Positions 33,432 through 43,783 of a stretch of 64,000 bases of DNA are shown piece by piece. Each line of letters starts with the position of its first letter. Position 1 is the stretch's first letter. The notes under the pieces were generated by a model, which was not told the origin of the DNA, made no database searches, and saw nothing but the letters and a program-made list of their open reading frames with translations. Source of the DNA: Alternaria dauci (taxonomy: Eukaryota > Ascomycota > Dothideomycetes > Pleosporales > Pleosporaceae); contig NC_091274.1 in assembly GCF_042100115.1 (NCBI RefSeq), forward strand, positions 1,798,001 through 1,862,000, given 5' to 3'. Position numbers and translations under genes: made by a program.

Positions 33432-35507
33432 ATGTCTGCACGTAATTCTTTGTTGTTTCTTGCTGCAAACGCTATCGGCGCCCTTGGTAGCCCGGTTGCC
33501 GTACGCGATGTCGCACCTGCTGCTGCTACAGTCTCTGTAGATTCTCCTGCCGGCGTTGCTCTTTTCCCCCAGGAGGCAGTCCAATTGACTGACGAGGTTC
33601 TGAGGACGGCGGACAGTCAAACCAGCGAGGTCGATGTGGGTGCGCTCTTTGGGTTCGATGGCGGCAACGAGACAACGGCTATCGCAAAGCGTTCGCTTCG
33701 CAGTGGTCAATGCAAAGCCTTTCCAGGCGATTCAGATTACCCAAGGGAGTGGGTATGGTCTATCTTTGACCTCCTGCTTGGAGGAGCTCTCATCAAGACT
33801 ACTCCTATCGCCGCGCCTTGCTACAAAAAATCGACCTGGAGCGACTACGATGAGGCGAAATGCGCAGAGATATCTGCCAGATTCACCACAGCCGATCTCC
33901 AGTAAGCAAAATTCCACATGGAGCAGACAGTACTGTCCACTGACCTACAAAATTAGCACAAGTGACCCAACCTCAATGATGTGGCCGCTCTTCCAGGGTC
34001 GTACATGCATGCCCACCGATGACCCCAGTGGTACTTGCACACTCGGCGGGTATGCCTCTTATTCCGTTGACGTCGAGAATGTTGCCCAGGTGCAGCTTGG
34101 TGTCAATTTTGCTCGCAACATGAACCTAAGGTTGACGGTTAAAAATACTGGCCATGACTACATTGGAAAATCGTCTGGTGCAGGCGCCCTCAGTCTATGG
34201 ACACACAATCTCAAAGACATCCAGTTCATCAAGAACTACAAGTCCACCAAATACAACGGACCAGCTTTCAAGGCCGGTGCTGGAGTCCAAGGGTTTGAAA
34301 TTCTGGAAGCTGCTCGCGACCACGATGTCACTGTTCTGGCTGGTATCTGTGAGGTACGTTTTGTCAAAGCATACGAGATACCAGGCGACCGATTACTGAC
34401 GTTCGAGGATAGACCGTTGGATGGAGTGGTGGCTATGTCGCTGGAGGTGGCCACTCACCTCTCGCATCCATATACGGTATGGCTGCTGACCAAGTTCTCG
34501 CCTTTGAGGTCGTCACCGCCGATGGACGCTTCGTGACTGCCTCTGACTCTGTCAACTCTGATCTTTTCTGGGCCCTTCGTGGCGGAGGAGGTGGAACGTT
34601 CGGCGTCGTTACGTCTGTCATTGCTAAAGCCCACCCCAGAATCCAAGTCACCAAGTCCGTCTTCTCTTACCAGGCTCCAGTCAACGATTCCGCAAACTTC
34701 TGGAAGGGCGTCAACGCTTACATGAAGCGCTTCCCTGAATTCACCAATGCCGGTACCTATTCGTACTTCTGGATCTGGAACTACGGTACCACGCTTGATT
34801 TCCAGATGACTCCCTTCTTTGCGCCAAACCATACCATTGAGTCTTTCAACGCGCTGACCAAAGACTACTTTGACGACCTCAAGTCATTCAATCTCTCGGT
34901 AACTCCGAACACTACCTACTACGAGGACTTTTACTCTGCCAACAAAGGATCATGGGGCGCAGATACTCTTGGTGTGACCAACATTCGTCAAGCTACCCGC
35001 CTGTTCCCAAAGAGTCTGTGGGAAACCGAAGCGAAGTTCAATTCTTTTTACACCACGATCAAGGATACGGTGATGAAGGGCCACACCGTCGGTGGCTACC
35101 ATATGGCCCCGGGAAATCCGTCCAACGTCGACAATGCTGTCAACGAGGCATGGCGTAACACGCAATCTTTCCTCATCACTGCCAATCTGGTTCCTGAAGA
35201 TGCGACTGCAGCTCAGTTTGCAGAAGCTTCCGACTACCTTACCTACGACATCATGGACTCTTGGCGTGCGGTTGCTCCGGCTTCCGAGGGTGGTGGTGTA
35301 TACCTTAACGAGGCGGACATTCAAGAGCCAAACTGGCAAACCGACTTCTATGGCGCGAACCACTACCCTAAGCTTCTCGAGATCAAGAAGAAGTGGGATC
35401 CCAAGGGGGTCTTCTATGCTACCACAGCTGTTGGCAGCGAGGATTGGGTTGTCAAGGATGGCGATCAGGGCGCCCAAACCCAAAATGGCCGCTTGTGCCG
35501 TGTGTAA
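33432..35507 (+). CDS. Secreted FAD-linked oxidase, berberine-bridge type (BBE-like)
   Basis: Exons 33432-33901, 33957-34353 and 34413-35507 give 653 residues. A signal peptide ([20 protein letters not shown]) is followed by about 130 residues of extra N-terminal sequence, then a PCMH-type FAD domain and a C-terminal BBE domain ([21 protein letters not shown]). Both residues for bicovalent flavin are present: His223 in NTGHDY and Cys288 in GICETVGWSGG, 65 residues apart as in berberine bridge enzymes. These secreted oxidases act on sugars, alcohols or secondary metabolites with O2 as acceptor; the substrate cannot be told. No biosynthetic core enzyme is next to it. The first intron interrupts an in-frame TAA, so a single-exon reading would stop early. 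Confidence 0.92.
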
Positions 35508-35978
35508 TTTCATGCCTTGTAATGTTTCAGCAAGATTATCGAAGAAAGCCCATTACTCCTAGCCATGGTATCAGTGCGCATGGAATTTTGTGGTCATTCA
35601 GAACTGTCGTTGAGATACTCCGCTCTTGCGTGAGGTTGTAGTCGCTACCAACTACGTACACTGATCTTGTTCTCTGTCTATCGTGTGTTTATTGTGTCGA
35701 GACTTCCAGAATGTTCGAGCCTGTAAAGAGGAGTTCTGGTGAACATTGCCATGCCCGCCCCCGATAACGCGTTGTGCCTTCCCCGCCCACTAGCGCAAAA
35801 CAACAGACGCGTCGCAACACGTCATAAGCATGCGTGATCGATCGCGATGTCAACCCCTTCCCGCACAGCTCGGATCTCCTACTTTGGAAGCATCTCTCTA
35901 GGATTTCGTCGCATATTCGACTTCTGTCGCCAAACCACGCTGTTGACCATCTTCTATACATAATCAGACATTTTCAGA
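35508..35978. other. Intergenic region between two plus-strand genes
   Basis: Nothing recognised apart from expected 3' and promoter sequence. Confidence 0.5.
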
Positions 35979-37081
35979 ATGACGGCGCTCGCGTCAGACC
36001 AAGCCATGCCAATCGGGGATGAAGACAGGCAGGATTCTGAGCTTGAAAATATGCCGGTGACGGACAGTTGCGACGTCGTACGGTGGGTAGAATTTTCTTC
36101 AGGCGCAAGCTGTCTGCGTTCCATCTTATACATGATACGCGCGTAAAAGGGCAATATGCGCGTCGCATGAGTGGGTACAGTATCTGATTCGTCTGCAGGC
36201 GTAAGATACGCACTCTTATCGACAACGGTGAAATGAAAGTCGGCGAGTTCCAGAAAGAGGTGGGCATCACTCCCAATGCATATTCGCGTTTCATGAGCCA
36301 GCACGGGAAGGACAAATGAGCCGAATCTTCGGTATGTCTGGCAGCGTGGGCTTTCTTCAAAAAGCGTGAAATGCAGGGCATCAAAACTACCCCGAACAAG
36401 AAAGTGAAGAAGAGTGAAGAGCCGGCCGGAAAGGACAGCGTACCCAGTGTTGACGACGTCGAGCTTGAAGGCGAGAAGGATGACAAAGTGCCCGTATACG
36501 GTGAGCTTTGTGACTCGACTACATGAAGGCCATGTACTGATGATTTGGGCATAGACACATGCGACGACGTCCGTAAGAAGATCAACGCGCATCTCAAAAA
36601 GCCCGGTGTGACGCAGGCTGCGTTCCTCCGTGCAGCCTCGACATCCTTCCACAATCCGCCCAAGACGCTCAATGCGCGCCAACTCTCTGCTTTCCGCAGT
36701 AAGAAGGGGCCATCGAATGGCAATACGTCTGGTATTTTTTACGGTGCTTACGTCTACTTTCAAAAACTGCGTATCAAAGAAGGCAAGCCCAAGAGCAACA
36801 AGAGGCAAGAAATGGAAGAGATACATGCCAAAGATGGTGGTTTAGATACGAAGCACATGCAAGACAGGCTCACAACGTTGGCGGGTGATCATTGGTATCA
36901 TGATGCTTACGGAAGGACCATTCTCAACGGAGAGGTTCTGCTTTGCGAGCGCAGAGCAACAGGTGCCTGGCTCTCTGGTGTATGTGTTCGATATGTCGCA
37001 ATAATGAACTGGTATATACAGATGACGCCCAGTATATGCAGGTGTCAGACGGACCTCAACGCCATGAACGCCGATGCTTGA
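35979..37081 (+). pseudogene. Tandem DUF7726 protein gene with an in-frame TGA
   Basis: Exons 35979-36082, 36199-36500 and 36555-37081 form one frame of 311 codons with a single TGA at 36317 (codon 75). Two copies of the fungal DUF7726 pattern are seen. The first runs from CDVVRRKIRTLIDNGEMK to the block ending AWAFFKKREMQGIK. The second starts CDDVRKKINAHLKK and ends with GIFYGAYVYFQKLRIKEG. The TGA falls inside the first copy, between RFMSQHGKDK and AESSVCLAAW, with homologous-looking sequence on both sides in the same frame and no splice pair that would remove only the stop. The family is fungal and may be DNA-binding; its role is not known to me. The gene may be a young pseudogene, a sequence error or read through. 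The last 35 residues are uncertain. Confidence 0.65.
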
Positions 37082-37113
37082 ATGTGTGAAGCTGCTGCGG
37101 TAGCACTAAGCGC

Positions 37114-37496
37114 TCACAGCGTCGCTGCTGCCTCAACAGCGCCAGCCAGCTTGAATGTCTTGGGACTTGAGAAGACAATTTCGACAGGGTACTTCCATTC
37201 CATGAACTTGGCCCATCCTAGAAAAGCGTTAGCAACGTGCAGTCTGTCCGTCTCGTGGATGTGGAAGATGACGTACCCCAGTATGCAGCCTTTCTGCCAA
37301 AGTATTTGCCCAGATATGGCACCATGACCATGGTCAACAACAGCTCCAGTTGTTGCAACGACTCTTTCCACTCGCGGTCCGCATCCGACAGGTACTCTTC
37401 TTCGTCAGCTTCGGAGCTCGTTGCAGAGGACGGTAGTGAATCGATGTCGTCGGGAGAGTCGGGCTCGACGAAGCTCTCGCTGTTGCTCATCGACAT
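37114..37496 (-). CDS. Small acidic Mim2-like mitochondrial outer membrane import protein
   Basis: Exons 37496-37277 and 37217-37114 give 107 residues. The N-terminal 45 residues are strongly acidic (SPDDIDSLPSS, SEADEEEYLSD). One hydrophobic segment follows (LQQLELLLTMVMVPYLGKYF), flanked by GRKAAYWGWAKFMEWKYP across the splice junction. Size, acidic front and single central membrane helix match Mim2, the partner of Mim1 in the complex that inserts alpha-helical proteins into the mitochondrial outer membrane. The match is by layout and recalled motif, so the name is given as similar rather than certain. The gene is head-to-head with eIF2 beta, only 370 nt apart. Confidence 0.7.
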
Positions 37497-37866
37497 GGCG
37501 GCGACGGTGTTGGGCGGGCGAGAACGAGGACAGACGTAGGGCGCAATCGACAGGTTAACGCAGCAGCATCGGCGGTGGGAATTGGGTCGCGACAGTCCCG
37601 AGGTCGTCGATAGAGTGGACGCGTTCGGTCATGGAGTTGGAGCGCTCCAGCCAATGAGTGGAGGTGGAGCTTAGCGGTAGTCATCACGTGATGCAAATCT
37701 TGGCTTAGAGCGTTCGACTCACACATGTGTTGCGGCGAACTTTGAGGTGACCGCTTGCCTTATTCCTCGACCCACCACCCCTACATAATACAACCTACTC
37801 CGAACCCGTAGCAACTGCACTACAACTGCTCCACTGAAGATCGAACCCGAGACTACAAACGCAATC
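37497..37866. promoter_or_regulatory. Short bidirectional promoter region (Mim2-like / eIF2 beta)
   Basis: Only 370 nt separate the two start codons of this divergent pair, so both promoters must lie here or overlap. No specific element is named. Confidence 0.55.
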
Positions 37867-39045
37867 ATGGCTGACACTGTACGTCATTCAACCCCACGTC
37901 TGCCGTCGAAATATCCTGCGCACCAAGTGGTGGGCAAGCTGCATGCCAGCTGCCTAGTCTTGACTTGCCTGTATTTTTCTGTAAAGAGCGACATGCTGAC
38001 GGATGTGTGTATAGGCCGATCTCCCTGACCGCAAGCCCCGCAAGTCGGTCCAATTCTCCGAAGGTGCCACGATTGTCGACAGCAACGGCGACGTTACAGA
38101 GTCACTAGAGATGAACGGCGGCAAGGACTCTGCCGAGGGCCACTCGTCTGGTGCTGGTAAGACAGGCCACATGCTGGCAACAGATCAGTCGCTGACAACA
38201 AGGGCTGTAGGCGACGACAAAGAGGTTGAAGAGGTTACCGATATGTTCGCTGATCTGGCAAAGAAGGTGAGGGCGCAGGAAGCAATGGCCTCGTGAATAG
38301 ACCACTGACAGAACGATAGAAGAAGAAGAAGTCAAGCAAGAAGAAGGAGGGCGAGGACGAGGACGGCGCAGAGGGCGATTTCGCTGCACTGAAGAAAAAG
38401 AAAAAGTCTAGCAAGAAGAAGGTTGAAGACGACTTCGAGGCCAAGCTCGCTGCCGCCGGCGGAGACAAGCCCGAAGGCGAGGACGAGGTCGCTGCCCCCG
38501 AACCCGAAGTACAAGAGGGCGACATGATGAAGGGCACCGGCATCTGGCAACACGACTCGACGACTCCCATCTCGTACAACCTCCTGCTGAACCGCTTCTT
38601 TACGCTCCTCCACGCGCAACATCCCGACCTCGCCAGCTCCGGCACAAAGAGCTACAAGATCCCGCCCCCACAGTGTATGCGCGAAGGCAACAAGAAGACT
38701 GTTTTCGCCAATCTTGCCGAGATCTGCAAGCGTATGAAGCGTTCCGACGAGCACGTTGCCCAGTTCCTGTTCGCCGAGTTGGGTACCAGCGGTTCATTTG
38801 CTGACCAGAAGCGCTTGGTCATCAAGGGTCGCTTCCAGCAGAAGCAACTCGAGAACGTCCTCCGACGGTACATTGTCGAATACGTGACGTGCAAGACCTG
38901 CCGCTCGCCTGACACGGACCTGTCCAAGGGTGAGAACCGTCTCAACTTTGTGACTTGCAACAGCTGCGGATCGAGACGTTCAGTACAGGCCATCAAGACT
39001 GGTTTCTCTGCTCAGATCGGAAAGAGGCGGAGAATGGTGGGTTAG
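37867..39045 (+). CDS. SUI3: Translation initiation factor eIF2, beta subunit
   Basis: Exons 37867-37878, 38015-38156, 38211-38266 and 38320-39045 give 311 residues. The first coding exon has only 12 nt (MADT). Lysine blocks (KKKKSSKKK around 70-80 and [10 protein letters not shown] around 95) correspond to the K-boxes that bind eIF5 and eIF2B-epsilon. The conserved core follows ([27 protein letters not shown]-like, [10 protein letters not shown]), then the C-terminal zinc finger with CKTC and CNSC pairs. With the alpha and gamma subunits it delivers initiator Met-tRNA to the 40S ribosome and helps in start-codon selection. All splice junctions keep the frame and no break is seen. Confidence 0.95.
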
Positions 39046-39798
39046 AGGGCTTGTGTTATGTGCTTTACGATATTCAATGTTATGCATGGCTTGGGCTGGG
39101 TTTTCTCGGTAAGCGGGCGCTACGGCTGTTGCTGTTATGACGCTTGTTCGGCGGATGAGAACGGTCATGATCATGATGGATTCAGAGCAATGTCTGTGGG
39201 ATGGTTTACGTGTATTCGAGACGAGTCCAAAAGATACAACCTGACGGAGGTACAAAAGAAACATGCTCACTACGTATCGTGTGCCTTTTGACAAGTTGGT
39301 GCAGACACTGGCAGATGATATGCAGACTAGCGCTTGTCATTTGAGATGATCGTGTGCGCTTGCATGCCGTTCACAACTCGGGCCCCTAATCGCTTTGCGG
39401 TGCGTCCCGGAGCTCCCGTGCATAAAGCATGATTTTATGCTATTCTCTTGCTCACCCATCGCACAGCCTTGGCACAGCCCAGAGTGATGATTGCGGGGCG
39501 GTGATTCGGCGGCTCGAGGCACCCCGCTAACCAACAGCTGCGCGCTGGAGGCTGAGCAGCCTGACCAAGGAAGACACCAACGGGGGCGCGCGGTTAAAAC
39601 GTCTATACTGCATGTAGTGCTGATGCTTCCGTAGACAATTCAATCCCTTCCCCGTTCTCCATTCTCCTTCCTCCCTCCCTCTCTCTCTCGTCTGTAGTTG
39701 TGCGCGTACGTGTACTGCTAACATCTACTCCTGCATCGTCTTCCGTGTGACTGCCACAGTCGCGACGATTTGGTCTCTGCAGACTTGGGAACTTGAAC
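39046..39798. other. Intergenic region upstream of the AIM24-family gene
   Basis: No gene is seen. A CT-rich run at about 39648-39692 precedes the next start codon by about 110-150 nt. Confidence 0.5.
39648..39692 (+). promoter_or_regulatory. CT-rich promoter tract
   Basis: Nearly pure pyrimidine on the coding strand shortly upstream of the AIM24-family start codon, the common position of CT boxes near fungal transcription starts. Confidence 0.45.
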
Positions 39799-41295
39799 AT
39801 GTCGGGATATCAGGCAACGCCGCCGCCAGGGGGGAGCTATTACCCTCGTGAGTCGCATATTGCAGTACATGCGCAGGTCAACTGACACGATACAGCTCCG
39901 CCAGGTACATGCCCTCCTAATATCCTCCCGCCATACATCGAACGTTTGCTCGCCAGCCTTCCGATGCCACAACACTTCCATTGCTGAATAACAATCTAAC
40001 ACACACCAGACCAGCAGTCTCAACAACAGTACTTCGCCCCTCCCCCAGCCGGCCAATCCTACCCACCACCGCCCACATCCCCTCCCGCACACCAACAACA
40101 ACACTATCCCCCTCCGCCAGGTGGTAACCCCAACCCACAGCCACAGTACGCGCCGCCACCTGAGAAACAACAGTATGCGCCACCGCCCGAACAACAGCAC
40201 TTCCCGCCACCAGGCCAAGCACAATCGCCGCCCCCTCATCAGCAGCACCCGCAACACCAGCAGCAACCGATGAGCCCTGGCTTCGGTGGATTTCCTGCTG
40301 CAAGTCCAAGTGCAAGCCCGTACCGGGATGAGCAGTCAGGATATCCTGCCGAGAAGACAGGGCACCCAGGCATGGGACAACCGCAAATGAGCCAACAGAC
40401 CATACCACAGCAACCCCAATACGTAGGTCAAGCAACGCATACAGGGCCTGCAAGCGCCTCAGCAGATGACGTGGGAACCTTCAATGGAGGAAGCTATCGC
40501 GTGAGCCACCGCGATACGAATTCGATCCTTACGGTGCAATTAGCGATCGGATGTCCATTTACTGCGAAACCTGGTACGTCTTCCAGCACATGTCCCATAC
40601 TTAGCCGTTCCCACACGCAAATGAAAGCTGAAGAACGACTGCCTAACATATGAAATCAGGCTCAATGATAGCAATGTCTCACACCATGACACTGAAAGGC
40701 AACATGAAATTCTCCCTCAAGAAAGCACTCATCGGTGGTGACATGAGCAAATCTACATACACGGGCCCCGGTGAACTCCTCCTCGCCCCTCCTTCTATCG
40801 GCGATATCACCATCATCAAGCTTGGTGGAAAAGAACAGTGGTCGGTGGGCCGCGACGCCTTTCTAGCCTGCACACAAGGTATCGTGACTGAGTACAAGAG
40901 CCAAGGCATTGGAAAAGCCATGTTCAGTGGTGAAGGGCTGTTCGTGTACAAGATCAGTGGTACGGGTGTGCTCTGGGTGACGAGCTTCGGTGCGATCATT
41001 AGGAAAGATGTAAGCTTCGTCCTTTGCTCCTCTCCCACGTTGGAATCCACGGCTCGCTAACATTGCCTCAATTTAGCTCGCACCCAACGAGAAGTACATC
41101 ATCGACAACGGACATTTGGTTGCATGGAACTGCAAATACGTGCTCGAGCGTGTTGCTAGCGGGGGTATTATCAGTAACATGACGGCAGGCGAGGGGCTTG
41201 TGTGCAAGTTCACAGGACCAGGGACCGTGTTTATGCAGACGAGGAACGCGGCAGCGTTTGGGCAGTGGTTGGCTGCCAATTCTGCGGCTCCGTAG
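39799..41295 (+). CDS. AIM24-family (DUF124, TRAP-like) protein with Pro/Gln-rich N-terminus
   Basis: Exons 39799-39847, 39896-39904, 40010-40573, 40660-41009 and 41077-41295 give 396 residues. Exon 2 is a 9-nt microexon (CTCCGCCAG) that adds three residues in the proline run. Residues 1-165 are rich in Pro, Gln and Tyr and disordered. The AIM24 beta-sandwich fold spans about 170-390, with [55 protein letters not shown] and a closing NAAAFGQWL. Mitochondrial Aim24 in yeast supports inner-membrane organisation, but that protein carries a presequence. This one has none, so it may belong to the cytosolic branch of the family, whose role is unknown. Confidence 0.88.
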
Positions 41296-41608
41296 TTGCC
41301 GTATGACAGGACAAAAATGGCACAGAACAGCAGACTTGGATAGCAGAGAAGAATGAGTGATACCATTGTCACAAGGAGCTCTTTAACGACATGGGACTAA
41401 CCCAAGCCTCACTCAAGTACAGGCAAATTTCGCAAACCCCTCCACCCTTTGAACAGCCTCTTCTTCCCCGGATCAAAAATCGCATAAACACCATCTACTC
41501 AAGAACATAGCCCAGTATCCCAGGTTGGTTCTATTCTTTCGTCAATGGCCCGTTGGTGTCTAAGATTTCCCACAGTGTTCCGGACAGTCAGAAGCGGTAG
41601 TTTGTCAT
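41296..41608. other. Intergenic region between convergent genes
   Basis: Nothing recognised besides expected 3' sequences. Confidence 0.5.
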
Positions 41609-42319
41609 CTAGGCGACCGCCATCTTCCTGTCCTTGGCGCGCCACCACACCTCTGTCGCGATCATAGTGGGGATCCAGCAGGTAAGGCTGGAAATGTTCA
41701 ATGCTTCCTTTTCGGGAAGTCCAAGTCCCATGAAAAAACCAATGTGCAGTCGAACCGTGGCAGCCGAGTAAGTAAGGATGTAGTTCCTCGTCATCCACCT
41801 TTTGTGTGCCACAACATCCTTCCGCCAAATGGCCCGCATCGCCAAAGTGATGCTGGAAAGCCACTACAATGTCGTGTGGAGGAAAAAGTAATGGCCTATC
41901 GGAAGAGTGTTGACCGTCCAACTTGCTTTTAGTGCGAAAAGACCTCCGCCAAGTACTCCAAAGCTGTATACACGACCGAGCCAGACATGGACTTGGGGCC
42001 ATTTGATCCGAACGAAATCGAGAAATTGCATGGGGCCGACTGCTATGGTGAGAATCGAAAATGTAATGTGCCGTACACTGGCGGGTAAAGACAGGATCCT
42101 TTTGGTTTCGGCGGGATCATCCCAGACCCAACGACCAGAGAGGAAATAAATGCCATACATGGTCGTCATGAAGGAAGAAACGGCAAGGAGGTACCATGCG
42201 ACACCTGGCTTCGGAGGTGCCATGTTCCTTTGGAGATTCTTTTGTGGCTGTGACTGGAAATGCAGGACATCGGCGGTTACAGGACGCCGCTCCTTGGTAT
42301 GGGTGACAGTTGCTGCCAT
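41609..42319 (-). pseudogene. DUF2306 membrane protein gene with an in-frame TAG
   Basis: From the ATG at 42319 one frame of 237 codons runs to 41609 with a single TAG at 41866-41864 (codon 152). Before the stop there are four hydrophobic segments (VAWYLLAVSSFMTTMYGIYFL, HITFSILTIAVGPMQFL, VWLGRVYSFGVLGGGLFALKA and HYFFLHTTL). After it the same frame gives WLSSITLAMRAIWRKDVVAH, then KRWMTRNYILTYSAATVRL, which is the typical second half of DUF2306 proteins. No splice pair removes only the stop. A TAG can arise from CAG or TGG by one change. The family is a predicted heme-free membrane protein group of unknown role. It may be a young pseudogene, a read error, or a gene rescued at RNA level. Confidence 0.7.
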
Positions 42320-43783
42320 TGATTCTGATTCTCGAGAATGCAAAGTAAATGTATTTCAAAAGCCTGAATTGAGGAGTATGCGCAGGTGTTCAAGAGGTCG
42401 TAAAAGTTGTGTGTGCTCTTCCAAGTCCAATCTACAAGCACTTATAAACACATCGGATTTGACTGTGCTCGAGTCAAGGTTGTGTTCAACGTCAACAGCA
42501 GGAACTATTTTGCGGGGCATACTCTAGTTCGTGCTCTAGGTTATGGTGATTACCTGTGTATGGGCTGACTGGGTCGCCGCTGCCCGAAACGTCTACGGGC
42601 TAGTTAACGTACGAAAAGTCTTACGTGCGTAACACTTGACTTAGGTATACGTCTCTGACTTATCTGTATATCGATCTACCTAGGTAGTTTTGCCTATAGT
42701 TTAATTGATGTCACCTACTACGTAATGACTGAACGGGCAAGACGGCCGTTCCTGGGCTATCATGTGCTCCACGGAGGCTCGGAGGTCTCGGGCACCTTCG
42801 ATAGACCTGCCTCTCCACCTTTCGGGGTGCGGTTGATCCTTAGGCAGACCGTAGTAACACCCTAGGTATCTCAGGCTACGTCGATCTCTAAGGGGGAAAC
42901 TAGATATCGCAGGTTTTATTCTTCTTGATGTTAGCATAACGACATCTATTAGGACAATCTTTAGTACAGATATTATTTAATACTATAATAATAGTAACGT
43001 AAAAAAGGACATCTTATCTCCTCTTAGACATAAAGCTATTTCTTATTTTGAATATATTATAGCTACAGGTACTTCTAACGAAAACTTTTAGTATTATAGC
43101 TGAAAAAGAAGTAGAGAAGATAAAGGAAGAGAAGATTATATGGTTATGTAGACTGCAGTTAAAGATCTGAGCTGCTAATATCGAAATGCAAGTACAGGAT
43201 CTGTGGCGGCGTCCTAATCTCGACCGGGCAAATGTGAACCGCATCGTTTTGCTGATCTTCTGCTTTGACCTTGCCTAGCTTGTCGTCTTCAACTTTCTGC
43301 AACGCATGTGTCGTGGCTTTCTTGGCTTTAGGTTTGAAGAGGTCTTTCAGTTCTTGGTTGTGACGTCGACCTTTCAAAGGGCCTTCGGTTGTAGGGGAAA
43401 AGTCGTGTTTTTTTTAGCATGCTGACATTTTATTTCATGCCTTCACGTTCGCAGGTCGAGTTGGGGATGATAGAGATACGGATTAAATTTGACATTGCTG
43501 CGACAAGAGAAGGAAACAGGGCTGGTTATTCGATTTGGCGTAGAAGAGAATTGGTATAAATAGTGAAACACTGCTGTGAGTAGGGTTGTGCGATAGTCGC
43601 TATCGAGACGTGAGAACATCAGGGTGTTCAGAGGAACAGAAAGCGGAGGGAGAAGGGCACGTTAGTACGTGTAGCCATGCGCCTTCCAGAGTTACAACAC
43701 GCAGCGAAATGCCTGCCGCATATAGCGACTGGCTCTTACTTGTGGGGTATCCTGTATGTTTTGCCCAACTACAAAGATTACTC
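42320..43783. other. Intergenic region containing an AT-rich island
   Basis: No supported gene. The central part is listed separately as a probable decayed transposon. A 72-codon minus frame at 43159-43377 (KGRRHNQELKDLFKPKAKK) is lysine-rich and might be a gene fragment, but I cannot confirm it. Confidence 0.45.
42560..43190. mobile_element. Probable decayed transposon (AT-rich island)
   Basis: Base composition changes sharply around 42930-43165 to a high AT share with many TA steps, unlike all neighbours. One plus frame through 43105-43200 reads as a Lys/Glu/Leu-rich helix interrupted by a stop, as seen at the ends of fungal transposase or gag relics. A 12-bp palindrome CTACCTAGGTAG lies at 42676-42687. 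No terminal repeats or target-site duplication could be defined. This fits an old element mutated by RIP, but the element class is unknown. Confidence 0.4.

Noticed and set aside
35954..36826. Long minus-strand frames (290 and 249 codons) over the DUF7726 gene
   Set aside because: They lie opposite well-matched DUF7726 sequence and read as low-similarity, composition-driven frames.
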